Source: an uncultured Candidatus Saccharibacteria bacterium | GTDB taxonomy: Bacteria; Patescibacteriota; Saccharimonadia; Saccharimonadales; Saccharimonadaceae | Reading direction: 5' to 3' | DNA length: 64,000 bases | NCBI GenBank assembly: GCA_938039975.1 | Contig: CALHTM010000024.1 | Coordinates: 30,685 to 94,684 of the forward strand | Part shown: piece by piece, positions 1-9,048 of the stretch | Layout: every line of letters begins with the position of its first letter | How positions within the stretch are numbered: position 1 is the stretch's first letter | Made by a program: the position numbers and the translations under genes | Notes under the pieces: generated by a model | What the model saw: only the letters and a program-made list of their open reading frames with translations | Databases searched by the model: none | Told to the model about the DNA's origin: nothing

Positions 1-75
1 GATGCTGAAACGTGCACGGCGGCTGCCCGAGAAATCATCGCTGCGATTAATACAGAAAAGGCCAGGTTAGCGTGA
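1..75 (+). CDS. C-terminal end of a truncated upstream gene
   Basis: An open frame enters from the left edge and gives 24 residues, ending in an Ala/Glu/Lys-rich helix-like tail, before the TGA at 73-75. The stop shares bases with the GTG start of the next gene (GTGA at 72-75), the tight coupling seen elsewhere in this window. The fragment is too short to name. It could equally be an open frame by chance, but the GTGA junction favours a real gene end. Confidence 0.5.
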   Translation, partial: DAETCTAAAREIIAAINTEKARLA

Positions 76-677
76 AAAGATTTTTAATAGCTATTGCTAC
101 GCTGGCCATTGTTTCGGCTGCAATAATCATCGGTATTACTTTGTTTTTATCAAAGAACGATTTGCAAGGCTGCGGCGATATTCCAGATGCAGCACGCCAA
201 CAGTGCGCGGCAGCCGATGCGATCGTAGCGGTGAGCGGCGGCGATACTAGCGCTCGTACTGCTGAAGCAGTGCGATTGTACAAGAATAACTGGGCGCACA
301 AATTAGTTTTCTCTGGTGCGGCAGCTGATAAAACTGGCCCGAGTAATGCTCGAGCAATGAAGAGACAGGCTATCGTTGCAGGCGTACCGGCTAGTGATAT
401 TCTGATAGAGGAAACCAGCGAAACGACTGCCGAGAATGCCTCGCAAACCGTCAGGCTGCTCAAACAAAAGCAGATATCATCGGTAATTTTGGTGACAAGC
501 GCTTACCACTCGCGGCGAGTTTCAATTGAATTTACTAAAGCGGCGCCAAATATACTAACGCGCAGCCATCCAGTAGTTACAGATAATCAATGGTCGAATA
601 TGTGGTGGACAACTGTTATAGGCTGGCAGCTGGCGTTGCAAGAGCTGGTAAAGATTATGGGAGTTGCAGCGGAATGA
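72..677 (+). CDS. YdcF/ElyC-like DUF218 membrane protein
   Basis: A 201-residue protein of the DUF218 (YdcF/SanA/ElyC) family. Residues 4-26 form one N-terminal membrane anchor. The body carries the family signatures: an AIVAVSGG turn near residue 50, a SGA segment near 80, an ETSETTAENA stretch (family pattern E..S..T.EN) near 117, and a VTSAYHSRR segment near 142. Related proteins affect envelope polymer synthesis, but their reaction is poorly defined. It starts with GTG at 72 overlapping the previous stop, and its TGA overlaps the mnmA ATG (ATGA at 674-677), so the three genes are probably cotranscribed. The family is fairly sure, the function is not. Confidence 0.8.
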   Translation: MKRFLIAIATLAIVSAAIIIGITLFLSKNDLQGCGDIPDAARQQCAAADAIVAVSGGDTSARTAEAVRLYKNNWAHKLVFSGAAADKTGPSNARAMKRQAIVAGVPASDILIEETSETTAENASQTVRLLKQKQISSVILVTSAYHSRRVSIEFTKAAPNILTRSHPVVTDNQWSNMWWTTVIGWQLALQELVKIMGVAAE

Positions 678-1726
678 CCAGACCGCGTGTTTATGTTGGT
701 ATGAGTGGCGGCGTCGATAGTAGCGTCGCGGCAGCATTATTACTTGACCAAGATTATGATGTTACTGGCGTCTATATGAAAAACTGGAGTCGAGATTTAC
801 CCGGTATGCAATGTCCGTGGGCTGAGGATCTGGCTGATGCCAAGCGGGTGGCAGTGCAATTAGGAATTGATTTTAAAGTATTTGATTTCGAAACACAGTA
901 TCGCCAAAAAGTTGTTGATTACATGCTTGACGAATATCGTGCTGGTAGAACGCCGAATCCAGATATCATGTGCAATCAAGAAGTTAAGTTTAAACTATTT
1001 TTAGAAACTTCGCTGGCGGCGGGAGCGGATTACATCGCAACTGGTCATTATGCGCGGGTTGAACGTTTAGTAGATACTGCACGCTTGCTTCGTGCTCGCG
1101 ACGATAACAAAGATCAAACTTATTTTTTATATCGCGTGACGTCTGAAGCATTAGCGAAAACCATATTCCCATTAGGAAATCTGACCAAACCTGAAGTGCG
1201 TCAAATTGCTAAAGATCGCGGCCTATGGACAGCTCGCAAAAAAGAATCTATGGGTGTGTGCTTCGTTGGCAATGTCGGTATGCGCGAATTTCTTAGCCAG
1301 TATATTACGACGCGTCCGGGCGATATTATTGACAAAGAATCGGGCCGGGTGCTTGGCCGGCATGACGGTGCAATTTTTTATACGCTTGGTCAAAGACATG
1401 GTCTGGATGTTGGCGGCGGGTTGCCGTATTATGTGGTTGGCAAAAATATGGATAAGAATGAAGTTTACGTTAGCCGTAATATCAACGACGAGCACATGTG
1501 GCGAACCGAGATTAAGCTGACAGATATTCACTGGATCAATCAACCTTTGACTGAAGGTGCGCGAATACAGGTCCGATTGCGCCACCGCGGGGCGCTTATT
1601 AACGCTATGTATAGTGCCGACACGCTACATCTAGAGTCTGCCGAACGAGCTGTGGCGCCTGGCCAGTCGGCGGTGGTCTATCGCGGTGAAGAGTGCTTGG
1701 GTGGCGGAATAATGTCGGATATATAA
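674..1726 (+). CDS. mnmA: tRNA-specific 2-thiouridylase MnmA
   Basis: A 350-residue MnmA that adds sulfur to C2 of the wobble uridine in Lys, Glu and Gln tRNAs. The N-terminus has the PP-loop GMSGGVDSS (residues 8-16) for ATP activation. Catalytic cysteines are visible as Cys100 in NPDIMCNQEVKF and Cys196 in MGVCF. The C-terminal beta-barrel is complete, so the length is normal for the family. The ATG at 674 overlaps the stop of the preceding gene. Longer open frame exists upstream (to 590), but those codons lie inside the YdcF-like gene, and the PP-loop sits at the expected distance from 674. Confidence 0.97.
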   Translation: MTRPRVYVGMSGGVDSSVAAALLLDQDYDVTGVYMKNWSRDLPGMQCPWAEDLADAKRVAVQLGIDFKVFDFETQYRQKVVDYMLDEYRAGRTPNPDIMCNQEVKFKLFLETSLAAGADYIATGHYARVERLVDTARLLRARDDNKDQTYFLYRVTSEALAKTIFPLGNLTKPEVRQIAKDRGLWTARKKESMGVCFVGNVGMREFLSQYITTRPGDIIDKESGRVLGRHDGAIFYTLGQRHGLDVGGGLPYYVVGKNMDKNEVYVSRNINDEHMWRTEIKLTDIHWINQPLTEGARIQVRLRHRGALINAMYSADTLHLESAERAVAPGQSAVVYRGEECLGGGIMSDI

Positions 1727-1772
1727 GGAATGCCAAATGTTCTGATAAAATATGCGAAGGTATCTATATTAA

Positions 1773-2273
1773 ATGAAAATTGATAATAGCTTTCCAGTTG
1801 TTTTTTGGGGTAAAGACAAATCAACAAAGTCTCAATTTTATCCGTGTGAAACCATTCCTGACTTTTCGCTTGTGACATCGTGTATGGTTTGTGCAGTTCA
1901 TGAAAATAAAATACTTCTGGCCAAGCCACCGCGTGGCTGGGGTTTGCCAGGTGGTCGTATGGAATTAGGAGAAACACCAGAAGATTGTGCGCGGCGCGAG
2001 GTGTATGAGGAAACATCCGTTGAACTAAATTCTTTAAAATTGATTGGTGCTTGGTATGTTGAAAAGCTATTTCATTCTAAATATAACGATAGATACCCTG
2101 ATAGGGCATATCAGCTGCTTTTTCTGGCTGACGTAAAACGAATAGATGATCTTGTAGCTTCGCACGAATCGTCAGCCAGGGAGTTTGTAGAATTTGATAA
2201 AGTACAAGACTATCACCATGATTTTGCTAATTTTGCTGAGATTATGACATATATTAAGAGCTGTGTCCTTTAG
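1773..2273 (+). CDS. NUDIX hydrolase
   Basis: A 166-residue protein with a Nudix box around residues 66-88: GGRMELGE followed by REVYEETSV, matching GX5EX7REUXEEXGU except that the last Gly is Ser. These enzymes hydrolyse nucleoside diphosphates linked to another group; the substrate cannot be read from the sequence. The GWGLPGGR entry to the box and a YQLLFLADV strand fit GDP-mannose hydrolase-like or MutT-like members. It stands alone between mnmA and alaS. A TAAAAT box at 1746-1751 lies 21 bases before the start and a TATATT lies 2 bases before it, so its promoter is less clear than those of its neighbours. Confidence 0.88.
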   Translation: MKIDNSFPVVFWGKDKSTKSQFYPCETIPDFSLVTSCMVCAVHENKILLAKPPRGWGLPGGRMELGETPEDCARREVYEETSVELNSLKLIGAWYVEKLFHSKYNDRYPDRAYQLLFLADVKRIDDLVASHESSAREFVEFDKVQDYHHDFANFAEIMTYIKSCVL

Positions 2274-2332
2274 GTCTTTAGTTTGTCGTAGAGATGACGG
2301 GCTGTTGGTCGCTAAGCAGGTGGTTTTCGTGC

Positions 2333-2338
2333 TATAAT
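2333..2338 (+). promoter_or_regulatory. Extended -10 box of alaS (leaderless)
   Basis: TGCTATAAT (TATAAT at 2333-2338) ends 7 bases before the alaS ATG and there is no Shine-Dalgarno. RNA polymerase normally starts about 7 bases after this box, so the mRNA should begin at or next to the AUG. No good -35 is seen; the extended TGn probably compensates. Confidence 0.7.
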
Positions 2339-2345
2339 TACCTCT

Positions 2346-4223
2346 ATGAACACACAAGGAATCCGCCAGAAATATCTCGAATTTTGCCAAAGGAACGGCC
2401 ACGCTATTATTGAGCGGGCGCCGCTGATACTACACAACGATCCGACGACGCTGTTTACTGGCTCGGGTATGCAGCCGCTATTGCCGTATTTGCTGGGCCA
2501 GGATCATCCGCAGGGTACGAAATTAGCTGATAGCCAGACGTGTTTGCGGGCGCAGGATATCGAGGATGTTGGCGATAATCGCCACACGACGTTCTTTGAG
2601 ATGCTGGGCAATTGGAGTATGGGCGAATATTTCAAACGCCAGCAGATTGAGTGGTTTTTCGAATTTTTAACAGAAATAGTTGGGCTGGATCCGCATAAAA
2701 TCTACGTTAGCTGTTTTATCGGCGATGAGAAAAACAACATTCCGCGCGACGATGAAGCAGCGCAAATTTGGCAGGAAGTTTTTGCCAAAAAAGGCATTGA
2801 GGCTAAAATTATCGAGCTGGATAGCGCTGAAAATGGCGACAGGCTGGGTATGCAGGGCGGTCGGATTTTCTTTTACAACGATAAAGAGAACTGGTGGAGC
2901 CGCGGCGGCGGGATTGATAGTACGCCGATTGGTGATCCGTGCGGGCCGGATAGCGAGGTGTTTTATGATTTTGGCGAACAGCATCATGATGCCAGCTTTG
3001 GGCAGGCGCATCCAGCTAGCGATAGCGGTCGATTTATGGAAATTGGCAACCAAGTGTTCATGCAGTATCGCCGGCTGGACGACGGTAGCTTTGAACCGCT
3101 GAAACGCAAGAATGTTGATTTCGGCGGCGGCCTGGAGCGGATTGCCGCGGCGGCAATTGACAGCCCTGATGTATTTAAGATTAGCCTACTACAGCCAATT
3201 ATTAAAAAGCTAGAAAGTTTAAGCGGCAAGGAATACGATACACATACCGCGTCAATGCGAGTGATCGCTGATCACCTTCGGGCGGCAGTATTTTTGGCGG
3301 TTGACGGATGCGTGCCGAGCAATAAGGAACAGGGCTACGTGATGCGCCGCTTGTTGCGCCGGGCGATTCGCTATAGTTTTGATCTGGGGATTGAGCAGAA
3401 TTTCCTGGAGGAGGTCGTGCCGGTGATTGCTGATTTGTATGAGGCGGATTTCCCAGAGGTTAAAGAGAATCGTGAGCAGATTATTGCTGTGTTGGTCAAA
3501 GAGGAAAAAGCTTTCCGCCAGACGTTGCGTAAAGGTCTCAGGCAAATGCAGCATTATATCGACGATGGCTTGACTGGCGAAGAGTTGTTTATGCTGTATG
3601 ATACGTTTGGTTTTCCGGTAGAGCTGAGTACCGAGGAGGCGTATAAACAAGGCATCAAGCTTTCTGATAATTGGCGCGCCGAATTTGATGCGCGAATGGC
3701 TGAGCAGCGCCAACGCTCCAAGACAGCACGCAAGGGGCAATTTAGCGGCGGCCTAGAGGGTCACGATCCGATTCATCTGAAATATCACACGGCGACGCAC
3801 TTGTTGGGGGCGGCACTGCGCAAAGTTCTGAAGGCGCCGGATTTGCAGCAACACGGCAGCAATATCACGTCTGAGCGCCTGCGTTTTGATTTCAACCACG
3901 ATAAATTGACACTAGAGGAAAAACAGGCGGTGGAAGATCAGGTTAACTCTTGGATCGACGCTGATTTGCCAGTCAGCTTTGCCGTCTATCCGACTGACGA
4001 GGCGCTAAAAATGGGTGCAATCGGCGCCTTTGGCGAGCGCTACGGTGATGAGGTGAAAGTTTATTCTATCGGCGAAGGCGACAATATCGTTAGTTTCGAA
4101 GTTTGCGGCGGCCCGCACGTTGAACACACGGGTATCCTGGCTGAAGGCGGTAAGCGCTTCAAAATCACCAAGGAGGAATCTAGCTCGGCGGGAATTCGCC
4201 GGATTAAAGCGGTTTTGAGTTAA
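2346..4223 (+). CDS. alaS: Alanyl-tRNA synthetase, short form
   Basis: Charges tRNA-Ala. The class II catalytic core fills residues 1 to about 240 (RQKYLEFC near the N-terminus, then FTGSGMQPL, then HTTFFEMLGNWS). The tRNA recognition helices follow, then the editing domain with HTATH (His481, His485) and C-GGP-H (Cys587, His591), the four zinc ligands for clearing mischarged Ser/Gly. The protein stops at 625 residues, straight after the editing domain, so the oligomerisation/C-Ala region that brings most bacterial AlaRS to about 870 residues is missing. The frame ends in a clean TAA with no continuing homology, so this is a natural short form and not a frameshift. Confidence 0.95.
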   Translation: MNTQGIRQKYLEFCQRNGHAIIERAPLILHNDPTTLFTGSGMQPLLPYLLGQDHPQGTKLADSQTCLRAQDIEDVGDNRHTTFFEMLGNWSMGEYFKRQQIEWFFEFLTEIVGLDPHKIYVSCFIGDEKNNIPRDDEAAQIWQEVFAKKGIEAKIIELDSAENGDRLGMQGGRIFFYNDKENWWSRGGGIDSTPIGDPCGPDSEVFYDFGEQHHDASFGQAHPASDSGRFMEIGNQVFMQYRRLDDGSFEPLKRKNVDFGGGLERIAAAAIDSPDVFKISLLQPIIKKLESLSGKEYDTHTASMRVIADHLRAAVFLAVDGCVPSNKEQGYVMRRLLRRAIRYSFDLGIEQNFLEEVVPVIADLYEADFPEVKENREQIIAVLVKEEKAFRQTLRKGLRQMQHYIDDGLTGEELFMLYDTFGFPVELSTEEAYKQGIKLSDNWRAEFDARMAEQRQRSKTARKGQFSGGLEGHDPIHLKYHTATHLLGAALRKVLKAPDLQQHGSNITSERLRFDFNHDKLTLEEKQAVEDQVNSWIDADLPVSFAVYPTDEALKMGAIGAFGERYGDEVKVYSIGEGDNIVSFEVCGGPHVEHTGILAEGGKRFKITKEESSSAGIRRIKAVLS

Positions 4224-4294
4224 TCCTTGTAAGCCCCTATGATTTGGCAAAATCTAGCAACCATAAGCAAAAATAGTATATAATAGATGTAGTT

Positions 4295-5578
4295 ATGGTT
4301 TTAGAGCGATTACGCAATAAGCTAAATAGTCTAAAGGGCGAGTCCGACGAACAGCACGATGACTACATCGTTGCACTTGATATCGGTACCGAAAACGTTA
4401 AGGCGCTGTTAGCTCGCGTTAGCGGCGACGATATTGAGATTCTTGGTGTTGGACGTGCTCATCAGGAGTTGTCTGATATGCATTCGGGCGCGATTGCTGA
4501 TATTGCTGGCGTAGTGCAACACTGCGAGGACGCTCTGACTCAGGCTGAAGACGAAGCTGGCTTGCAGGCCAAGCATGCTGTCATCGGTATAGCTGGCGAA
4601 CTCGTAAAAGGTACAACTAGCACGATTCGTTATCGTCGTCCGCAGCCCGACCGTCCGCTTGACGAGCAAGAAGTTGAGTTTATTATCGAGAAGGTCCAAG
4701 ATCGCGCTGCTAAACGGGCGCAAAAACAAATCGCCTTAGAGACGGGCAATGACGAGGTTGAGGTCAAGCTGGTCAACTCAGCGCTGGTTAGTATTCATAT
4801 TGACGGTTATAAAGTGTCGAATCCGATTGGCTTTCAGGGCAAGGATGTAGCGGTGCAAATTTATACAGCGTTTGCGCCAATGGTGCATATTGGCGCGTTA
4901 GAGCGAGTGGCGCAAGAGCTTGATTTGGAGTTGTTAGCGGTTGCTGCTGAGCCGTTTGCGGTTAGCCGTAGTGTACTTGGCACCGATAGTAGTAGTGCTT
5001 TTACGGCAATTTTAGCAGATGTAGGTGGTGGTACAACTGATATCGCAGTGGTTAATGACGGCGGCGTTGAGGGCACCAAGATGTTTGGCATCGGTGGTCG
5101 CAGTTTTACTAAAACTATCGCTGATGAGTTGTCAATTCCGTACGATCAGGCAGAAAAACTCAAAGTAAATATTGAGGACAGTAAAATTAAAGCTACCGTC
5201 AAAAAAGATGTGGCAGTTGCCGTTGATAAAACTCTCGAGGTTTGGCTAGCTGGCGTAGAGCTAGCATTGAGCGAGTTTGATGCAGTTGATCAGCTGCCGC
5301 CGCGTATTTTGTTGTGCGGTGGCGGTGCTAGCTTGTCTCAGTTAGTCGCAGCTCTCGAAAAGCGCGATTGGTACAGCGAGTTGCCATTCACTAAGCGTCC
5401 GACAGTACAGCGCATTCGTCCCGATCAAGTTGTTGGTATTACGGATAAAACCGGTGAAGTCAATGATCACACTTTCATTACGGCGATGGGTCTGCTGCGT
5501 GTTGGTTATGATACAATAATAGGAGCAGGCGACACTCAGTCGGTTCGCAGTAAAATTAATAGGATTTTGCGAATTTAA
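4295..5578 (+). CDS. PilM/FtsA-family actin-like ATPase
   Basis: A 427-residue actin-fold protein. Residues 23-36 give the phosphate-1 loop (VALDIGTENVKALL), about 80-170 form an SHS2/1C-like insertion, ADVGGGTTDIAVV (near 246-258) is the phosphate-2 loop, and LLCGGGASL (near 344) is the adenosine motif. This layout is shared by FtsA (divisome) and PilM (type IV pilus inner-membrane platform). Its partner 12 bases downstream is a single-pass membrane protein, a setting more like PilM than ftsA-ftsZ, and no ftsZ follows. TATAAT at 4279-4284 lies 10 bases before the ATG. Family sure, exact role uncertain. Confidence 0.8.
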   Translation: MVLERLRNKLNSLKGESDEQHDDYIVALDIGTENVKALLARVSGDDIEILGVGRAHQELSDMHSGAIADIAGVVQHCEDALTQAEDEAGLQAKHAVIGIAGELVKGTTSTIRYRRPQPDRPLDEQEVEFIIEKVQDRAAKRAQKQIALETGNDEVEVKLVNSALVSIHIDGYKVSNPIGFQGKDVAVQIYTAFAPMVHIGALERVAQELDLELLAVAAEPFAVSRSVLGTDSSSAFTAILADVGGGTTDIAVVNDGGVEGTKMFGIGGRSFTKTIADELSIPYDQAEKLKVNIEDSKIKATVKKDVAVAVDKTLEVWLAGVELALSEFDAVDQLPPRILLCGGGASLSQLVAALEKRDWYSELPFTKRPTVQRIRPDQVVGITDKTGEVNDHTFITAMGLLRVGYDTIIGAGDTQSVRSKINRILRI

Positions 5579-5590
5579 TAGAGAAATAAT

Positions 5591-7243
5591 ATGCAAAAAG
5601 ATGTCATTTATATAGATGTAGAAGACGATGTTACTTCAATTATTGGCAAGATAAAAGCCGCTAATTCGAATATCGTTGCTTTGGTGCCGCCAAAGCGAAT
5701 CGGGGCGATTCAGAGTGCAGTAAACCTTAAATTGGTGCATCGCGCGGCTGAGCGGGTCGATAAAAAACTGGTAATTATTACTAATAATGATGCTTTGTCG
5801 ACGCTTGCGGGCAGCGCGGGTATTCCGGTGGCTAAAAATTTGCAGAGTCGTCCAGAGTTAGCTGAGATTCCGGCTCTTGAAGTCAACAGTGACGATGACG
5901 TGATTGATGGATCGGAAACGTTGAACGGTGGCGCTAAGCCTAACACGCTAGCTCCTGGCGATAAGAAAGAGCAGTCGTCTCTTAATGATGAACTTAGCAA
6001 AATTGAAGACGAAGGAGAGGATGAGCTACCGTCTTCTAAAGGCAAGGATGGCGGCGATAAGAAGTCTGCTGACCAGGCGGATAGCAAGTCGAAAAAAAGT
6101 CCGAAAATCCCCGATTTTAATACTTTTCGTAAAAAGTTCTTCATTATCGGTGCGGCTGTTATTTTGTTGATCGCCGGTTTGGTGTGGGCGTTTGTGTTTG
6201 CGCCGCGAGCACAGATTGTCATTTCTGCGCAAACTAGTAGCGTGGCTGTTAACACTCATATCAAATCAAGCGCTGCTGTTAACACTAGTTTGCAAGATGG
6301 TACTGTCAAACTGACGACCAAAACTAGAGAAAAAGCGATTTCTAAAACATTTACAGCTACCGGCAAGAAGGATGTCGGCGAAAAAGCGACTGGTATAGTA
6401 AGCTTTTCGACGCGCGACATTGACAATCTTGGTACAGAAATCCCAGCAGGAACAACTTTGACGACAGATTCTGGCGCCGAGTATGTTACCAATGAAGGCG
6501 TTAAAATCTCGCTTAGTAATTATCGTAATGCCAAGGTGAAAATTACTGCCGCACGCAGCGGCGCCAGCTATAATGGCGCTAGCGGTACAGTCAAGGGGGC
6601 ACCTAGCGGTATTTCAGCAAGTATTAGCGGCTCGACGACGGGAGGCACTGACAAAACCATTACCGTCGTTCAACAAAGCGATATAAATAAAGCAATGCGC
6701 GAACTCGTTACCGAGGACGATAAGAACCAAAACAAAGCTGCTTTGCAAACTGAGTTTGGTAAGGATTATACGATTATCAATGAGTCATTTGCGGCGAATA
6801 TTGCTGGGATTAATAAGCCTGCTGTTGATAGCGAGGCTAACGACGGCCAAGCGGCAATTACTGGTACAATGAAGTTCTCGCTTTCTGGTATTGCTCGCAG
6901 CGAGTTTGATACGTTTCTCAAAGCTTACTGCCAGCAGCGCATTGATGGCAAGTCAAACCAGAAAATTTATGATACTGGCAGTAAAACAGTTTCTCTGACT
7001 AACATAGCTATTTCGGGTGATACGATTAATGCGACAGTCTCGGCGAACGGTAAAGTTGGTCCGAAAATCGACGAAGATGCCATCAAGGAATACGTCAAAG
7101 GCCAGTCGGTCGGCGAGGTTCAAGAGCGCGTCAAGACAGTTGAAGGCATAAAATCAGTAGATGTGAACCTTTCGCCATTTTGGGTTTATAGAGTTCCAGA
7201 TGACACCAAGAAGATAAGCGTAAAGTTTCAGATAGATGGCTAA
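5591..7243 (+). CDS. Baseplate-J-like single-pass membrane protein
   Basis: A 550-residue protein with four parts. Residues 1-95 form a soluble cytoplasmic alpha/beta domain. About 110-175 is a highly charged, Ser/Asp/Lys-rich linker. About 183-206 is one transmembrane helix (FFIIGAAVILLIAGLVWAF). The rest is a beta-rich external region containing the IPAGTTLTTDSGAEYVT segment typical of baseplate J/gp47-like domains. In patescibacterial genomes such proteins are often next to an actin-like PilM/FtsA gene, as here, so it may be the membrane partner of that ATPase. That link is inference. It overlaps ruvX by 8 bases. Confidence 0.65.
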   Translation: MQKDVIYIDVEDDVTSIIGKIKAANSNIVALVPPKRIGAIQSAVNLKLVHRAAERVDKKLVIITNNDALSTLAGSAGIPVAKNLQSRPELAEIPALEVNSDDDVIDGSETLNGGAKPNTLAPGDKKEQSSLNDELSKIEDEGEDELPSSKGKDGGDKKSADQADSKSKKSPKIPDFNTFRKKFFIIGAAVILLIAGLVWAFVFAPRAQIVISAQTSSVAVNTHIKSSAAVNTSLQDGTVKLTTKTREKAISKTFTATGKKDVGEKATGIVSFSTRDIDNLGTEIPAGTTLTTDSGAEYVTNEGVKISLSNYRNAKVKITAARSGASYNGASGTVKGAPSGISASISGSTTGGTDKTITVVQQSDINKAMRELVTEDDKNQNKAALQTEFGKDYTIINESFAANIAGINKPAVDSEANDGQAAITGTMKFSLSGIARSEFDTFLKAYCQQRIDGKSNQKIYDTGSKTVSLTNIAISGDTINATVSANGKVGPKIDEDAIKEYVKGQSVGEVQERVKTVEGIKSVDVNLSPFWVYRVPDDTKKISVKFQIDG

Positions 7244-7634
7244 GCAGTATTTGGCGCTTGACGTCGGCGAGCGGCGAATTGGCGTGGCATCGGCAAGCAG
7301 CGATGTTAAGATTGCCGTACCAGGCGACTGGATTGATGTCGACGGCAAGGAACTCGATATTATCCGCGAGATGCTGATTGACGAATCAATAGATGTTTTG
7401 GTAGTGGGTTATCCGCGCAATCAACGAGGCGAGCCGACTGCGCAGACTCGGTATGTCGAAGATTTCGTTGATAGTCTTGGCCAAATTGAATCTGACGTTG
7501 TATTCCAGGACGAATCGTTGACGAGCGTCAAAGCAGAGAATATCTTAGCATCGCAAAAACGTCCGTATAGTAAGGGTGAGATTGATTCTATGGCAGCTAG
7601 TATTATTTTACAAGATTATCTGGAGGCGCAATAA
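7236..7634 (+). CDS. ruvX: Putative pre-16S rRNA nuclease RuvX/YqgF
   Basis: A 132-residue RNase H-fold protein of the YqgF family, implicated in processing the 5' end of 16S rRNA. Conserved parts are LALDVGERRIGVA at the N-terminus (Asp in the first strand), VVGYPRNQRGE near residue 59, FQDESLTS near 88 and a final DSMAASIILQDYL helix. Length is normal. It starts inside the last codons of the preceding gene and its TAA overlaps the mltG ATG (TAATG), so translation of the three is probably coupled. Confidence 0.93.
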   Translation: MAKQYLALDVGERRIGVASASSDVKIAVPGDWIDVDGKELDIIREMLIDESIDVLVVGYPRNQRGEPTAQTRYVEDFVDSLGQIESDVVFQDESLTSVKAENILASQKRPYSKGEIDSMAASIILQDYLEAQ

Positions 7635-8926
7635 TGGATGGTTTTAAACGGCAGAATGGCCAACAATTTAATTCTCGGCCGAATAATAATCGGCAAGTAC
7701 CGCCGCTTGGCGCAGTTCCGCGTCCTGCGCCTCGTGCTATTGATCCAAATCAGCCAATGGAACAAAAGGCGGATATTCCACTTAACTCTGATCATGACGC
7801 TATGAATCATGATGTGTCAAAGAAGAAGTGTCGTCTTCGGCGCTGGATGATTATTTTGATAGCAATCATGATGTTTCTAGCAGCGGTTTTTGCGGCACTG
7901 TTTAAGTGGTACGAGATGCAGCTAAAACCAGTCTCAAGCGATAGCAATAAGGTGTCGGTTACTGTTGAAGATGGCTCCTCGGTTTCAACAGTTGCCAATA
8001 CGCTGGCCAGCAAAAATCTTATTCGCAACCGATTAGCTTTTGAGGTTTATGTGCGCCTTAATAATAAAAATAGCATCAAAGCTGGCACCTGTATGATTGC
8101 CCCGTCTGAGTCGGTCGCTGATATTGTTAACCGTATGAATAATGGCTGTCATGACTTCAAAACCATTACTTTTTATCCTGGCGGTACGTTAGAGAGTTCT
8201 AAGTATAAGGCTTCGCAGTCGTCTGATGGTGTTGATAAAACGAGCGTCCGTTACATCTTGCGCCAAGCAGGCTACTCTGATGATGAGATCTCAAATGCTT
8301 TCAAAGCGAAATACGATAGTCCTCTGTTTGCTGATCGTCCAAGCGGGTCGTCTTTGGAGGGCTACGTTTTTGGGGAGACATATCAATTTACGGGCGATGC
8401 CACAGCTAAAGATGTTTTACAGACAGTGTTTGATCACATGTACAAGGTTGTGCAGAAAAATGACTTAGTTAATAAGTTTAAGGCGCAAGGTTTGACACTT
8501 TATCAGGGGTTAACTATGGCTTCGATTGTTGAGCGGGAATTGGGCTGCGAAGATAAGCCGACCGTCGAGCGCAAAAATCGCTGTTATCAATACCAGCGGG
8601 GTATTGCGCAGGTGTTTATAGCTCGCTACAAGAAAAACATGCAGCTTGGTTCTGATGTAACCTTTATCTATGCTGCAGACAAAGCTGGTGTTAAGCCTAA
8701 GGTGGATATTGATTCTCCGTATAATACTCGCAAGCATACTGGTTTGCCGCCGACGCCAATTGCGACACCTGGCGAATTATCGCTTAAAGCGGTCGCTGAT
8801 CCGGCGCCTGGCGATAACTTGTTCTTCATAGCTGGCGATGACGGTTTAATATATTTTGCCAAAACTGATGAGGAACATAAAAACAATATTGACAAATACT
8901 GTCAGAAGTTGTGTAGTATCGTATAA
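7634..8926 (+). CDS. mltG: Endolytic murein transglycosylase MltG
   Basis: A 430-residue MltG, which cuts nascent glycan strands at the membrane. Residues 1-60 are a polar cytoplasmic tail rich in Asn, Gln and Pro. One membrane helix follows (about 69-92, WMIILIAIMMFLAAVFAALF), then a LysM-like region, then the catalytic domain with ASIVERE (about 297-303, containing the catalytic Glu), SPYNTRKHTGLPPTPI and the closing FAGD-like segment seen as FFIAGDDGLIYFAKT. Family members have the same layout, often with a shorter cytoplasmic tail. The ATG overlaps the ruvX stop. Confidence 0.95.
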   Translation: MDGFKRQNGQQFNSRPNNNRQVPPLGAVPRPAPRAIDPNQPMEQKADIPLNSDHDAMNHDVSKKKCRLRRWMIILIAIMMFLAAVFAALFKWYEMQLKPVSSDSNKVSVTVEDGSSVSTVANTLASKNLIRNRLAFEVYVRLNNKNSIKAGTCMIAPSESVADIVNRMNNGCHDFKTITFYPGGTLESSKYKASQSSDGVDKTSVRYILRQAGYSDDEISNAFKAKYDSPLFADRPSGSSLEGYVFGETYQFTGDATAKDVLQTVFDHMYKVVQKNDLVNKFKAQGLTLYQGLTMASIVERELGCEDKPTVERKNRCYQYQRGIAQVFIARYKKNMQLGSDVTFIYAADKAGVKPKVDIDSPYNTRKHTGLPPTPIATPGELSLKAVADPAPGDNLFFIAGDDGLIYFAKTDEEHKNNIDKYCQKLCSIV

Positions 8927-8930
8927 AGTA

Positions 8931-8960
8931 TTGACATTAGCGCTAGTGATTTGCTATAAT
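8931..8960 (+). promoter_or_regulatory. Sigma-70-type promoter of the LysM-CHAP gene
   Basis: TTGACA at 8931-8936, 18-base spacer, TATAAT at 8955-8960 inside TTTGCTATAAT. Transcription should begin near 8967, giving an unusually long 5' leader of about 80 bases. The leader can fold by CACGA (8971-8975) with TCGTG (9014-9018) before the AGGAG at 9037-9041. Confidence 0.75.
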
Positions 8961-9048
8961 ATAGAGTATACACGAGGACTTGCAGGAACAATTATGAATT
9001 ATTGCCAGCTCTATCGTGCTTATAATATGATTTTCTAGGAGAACCATT

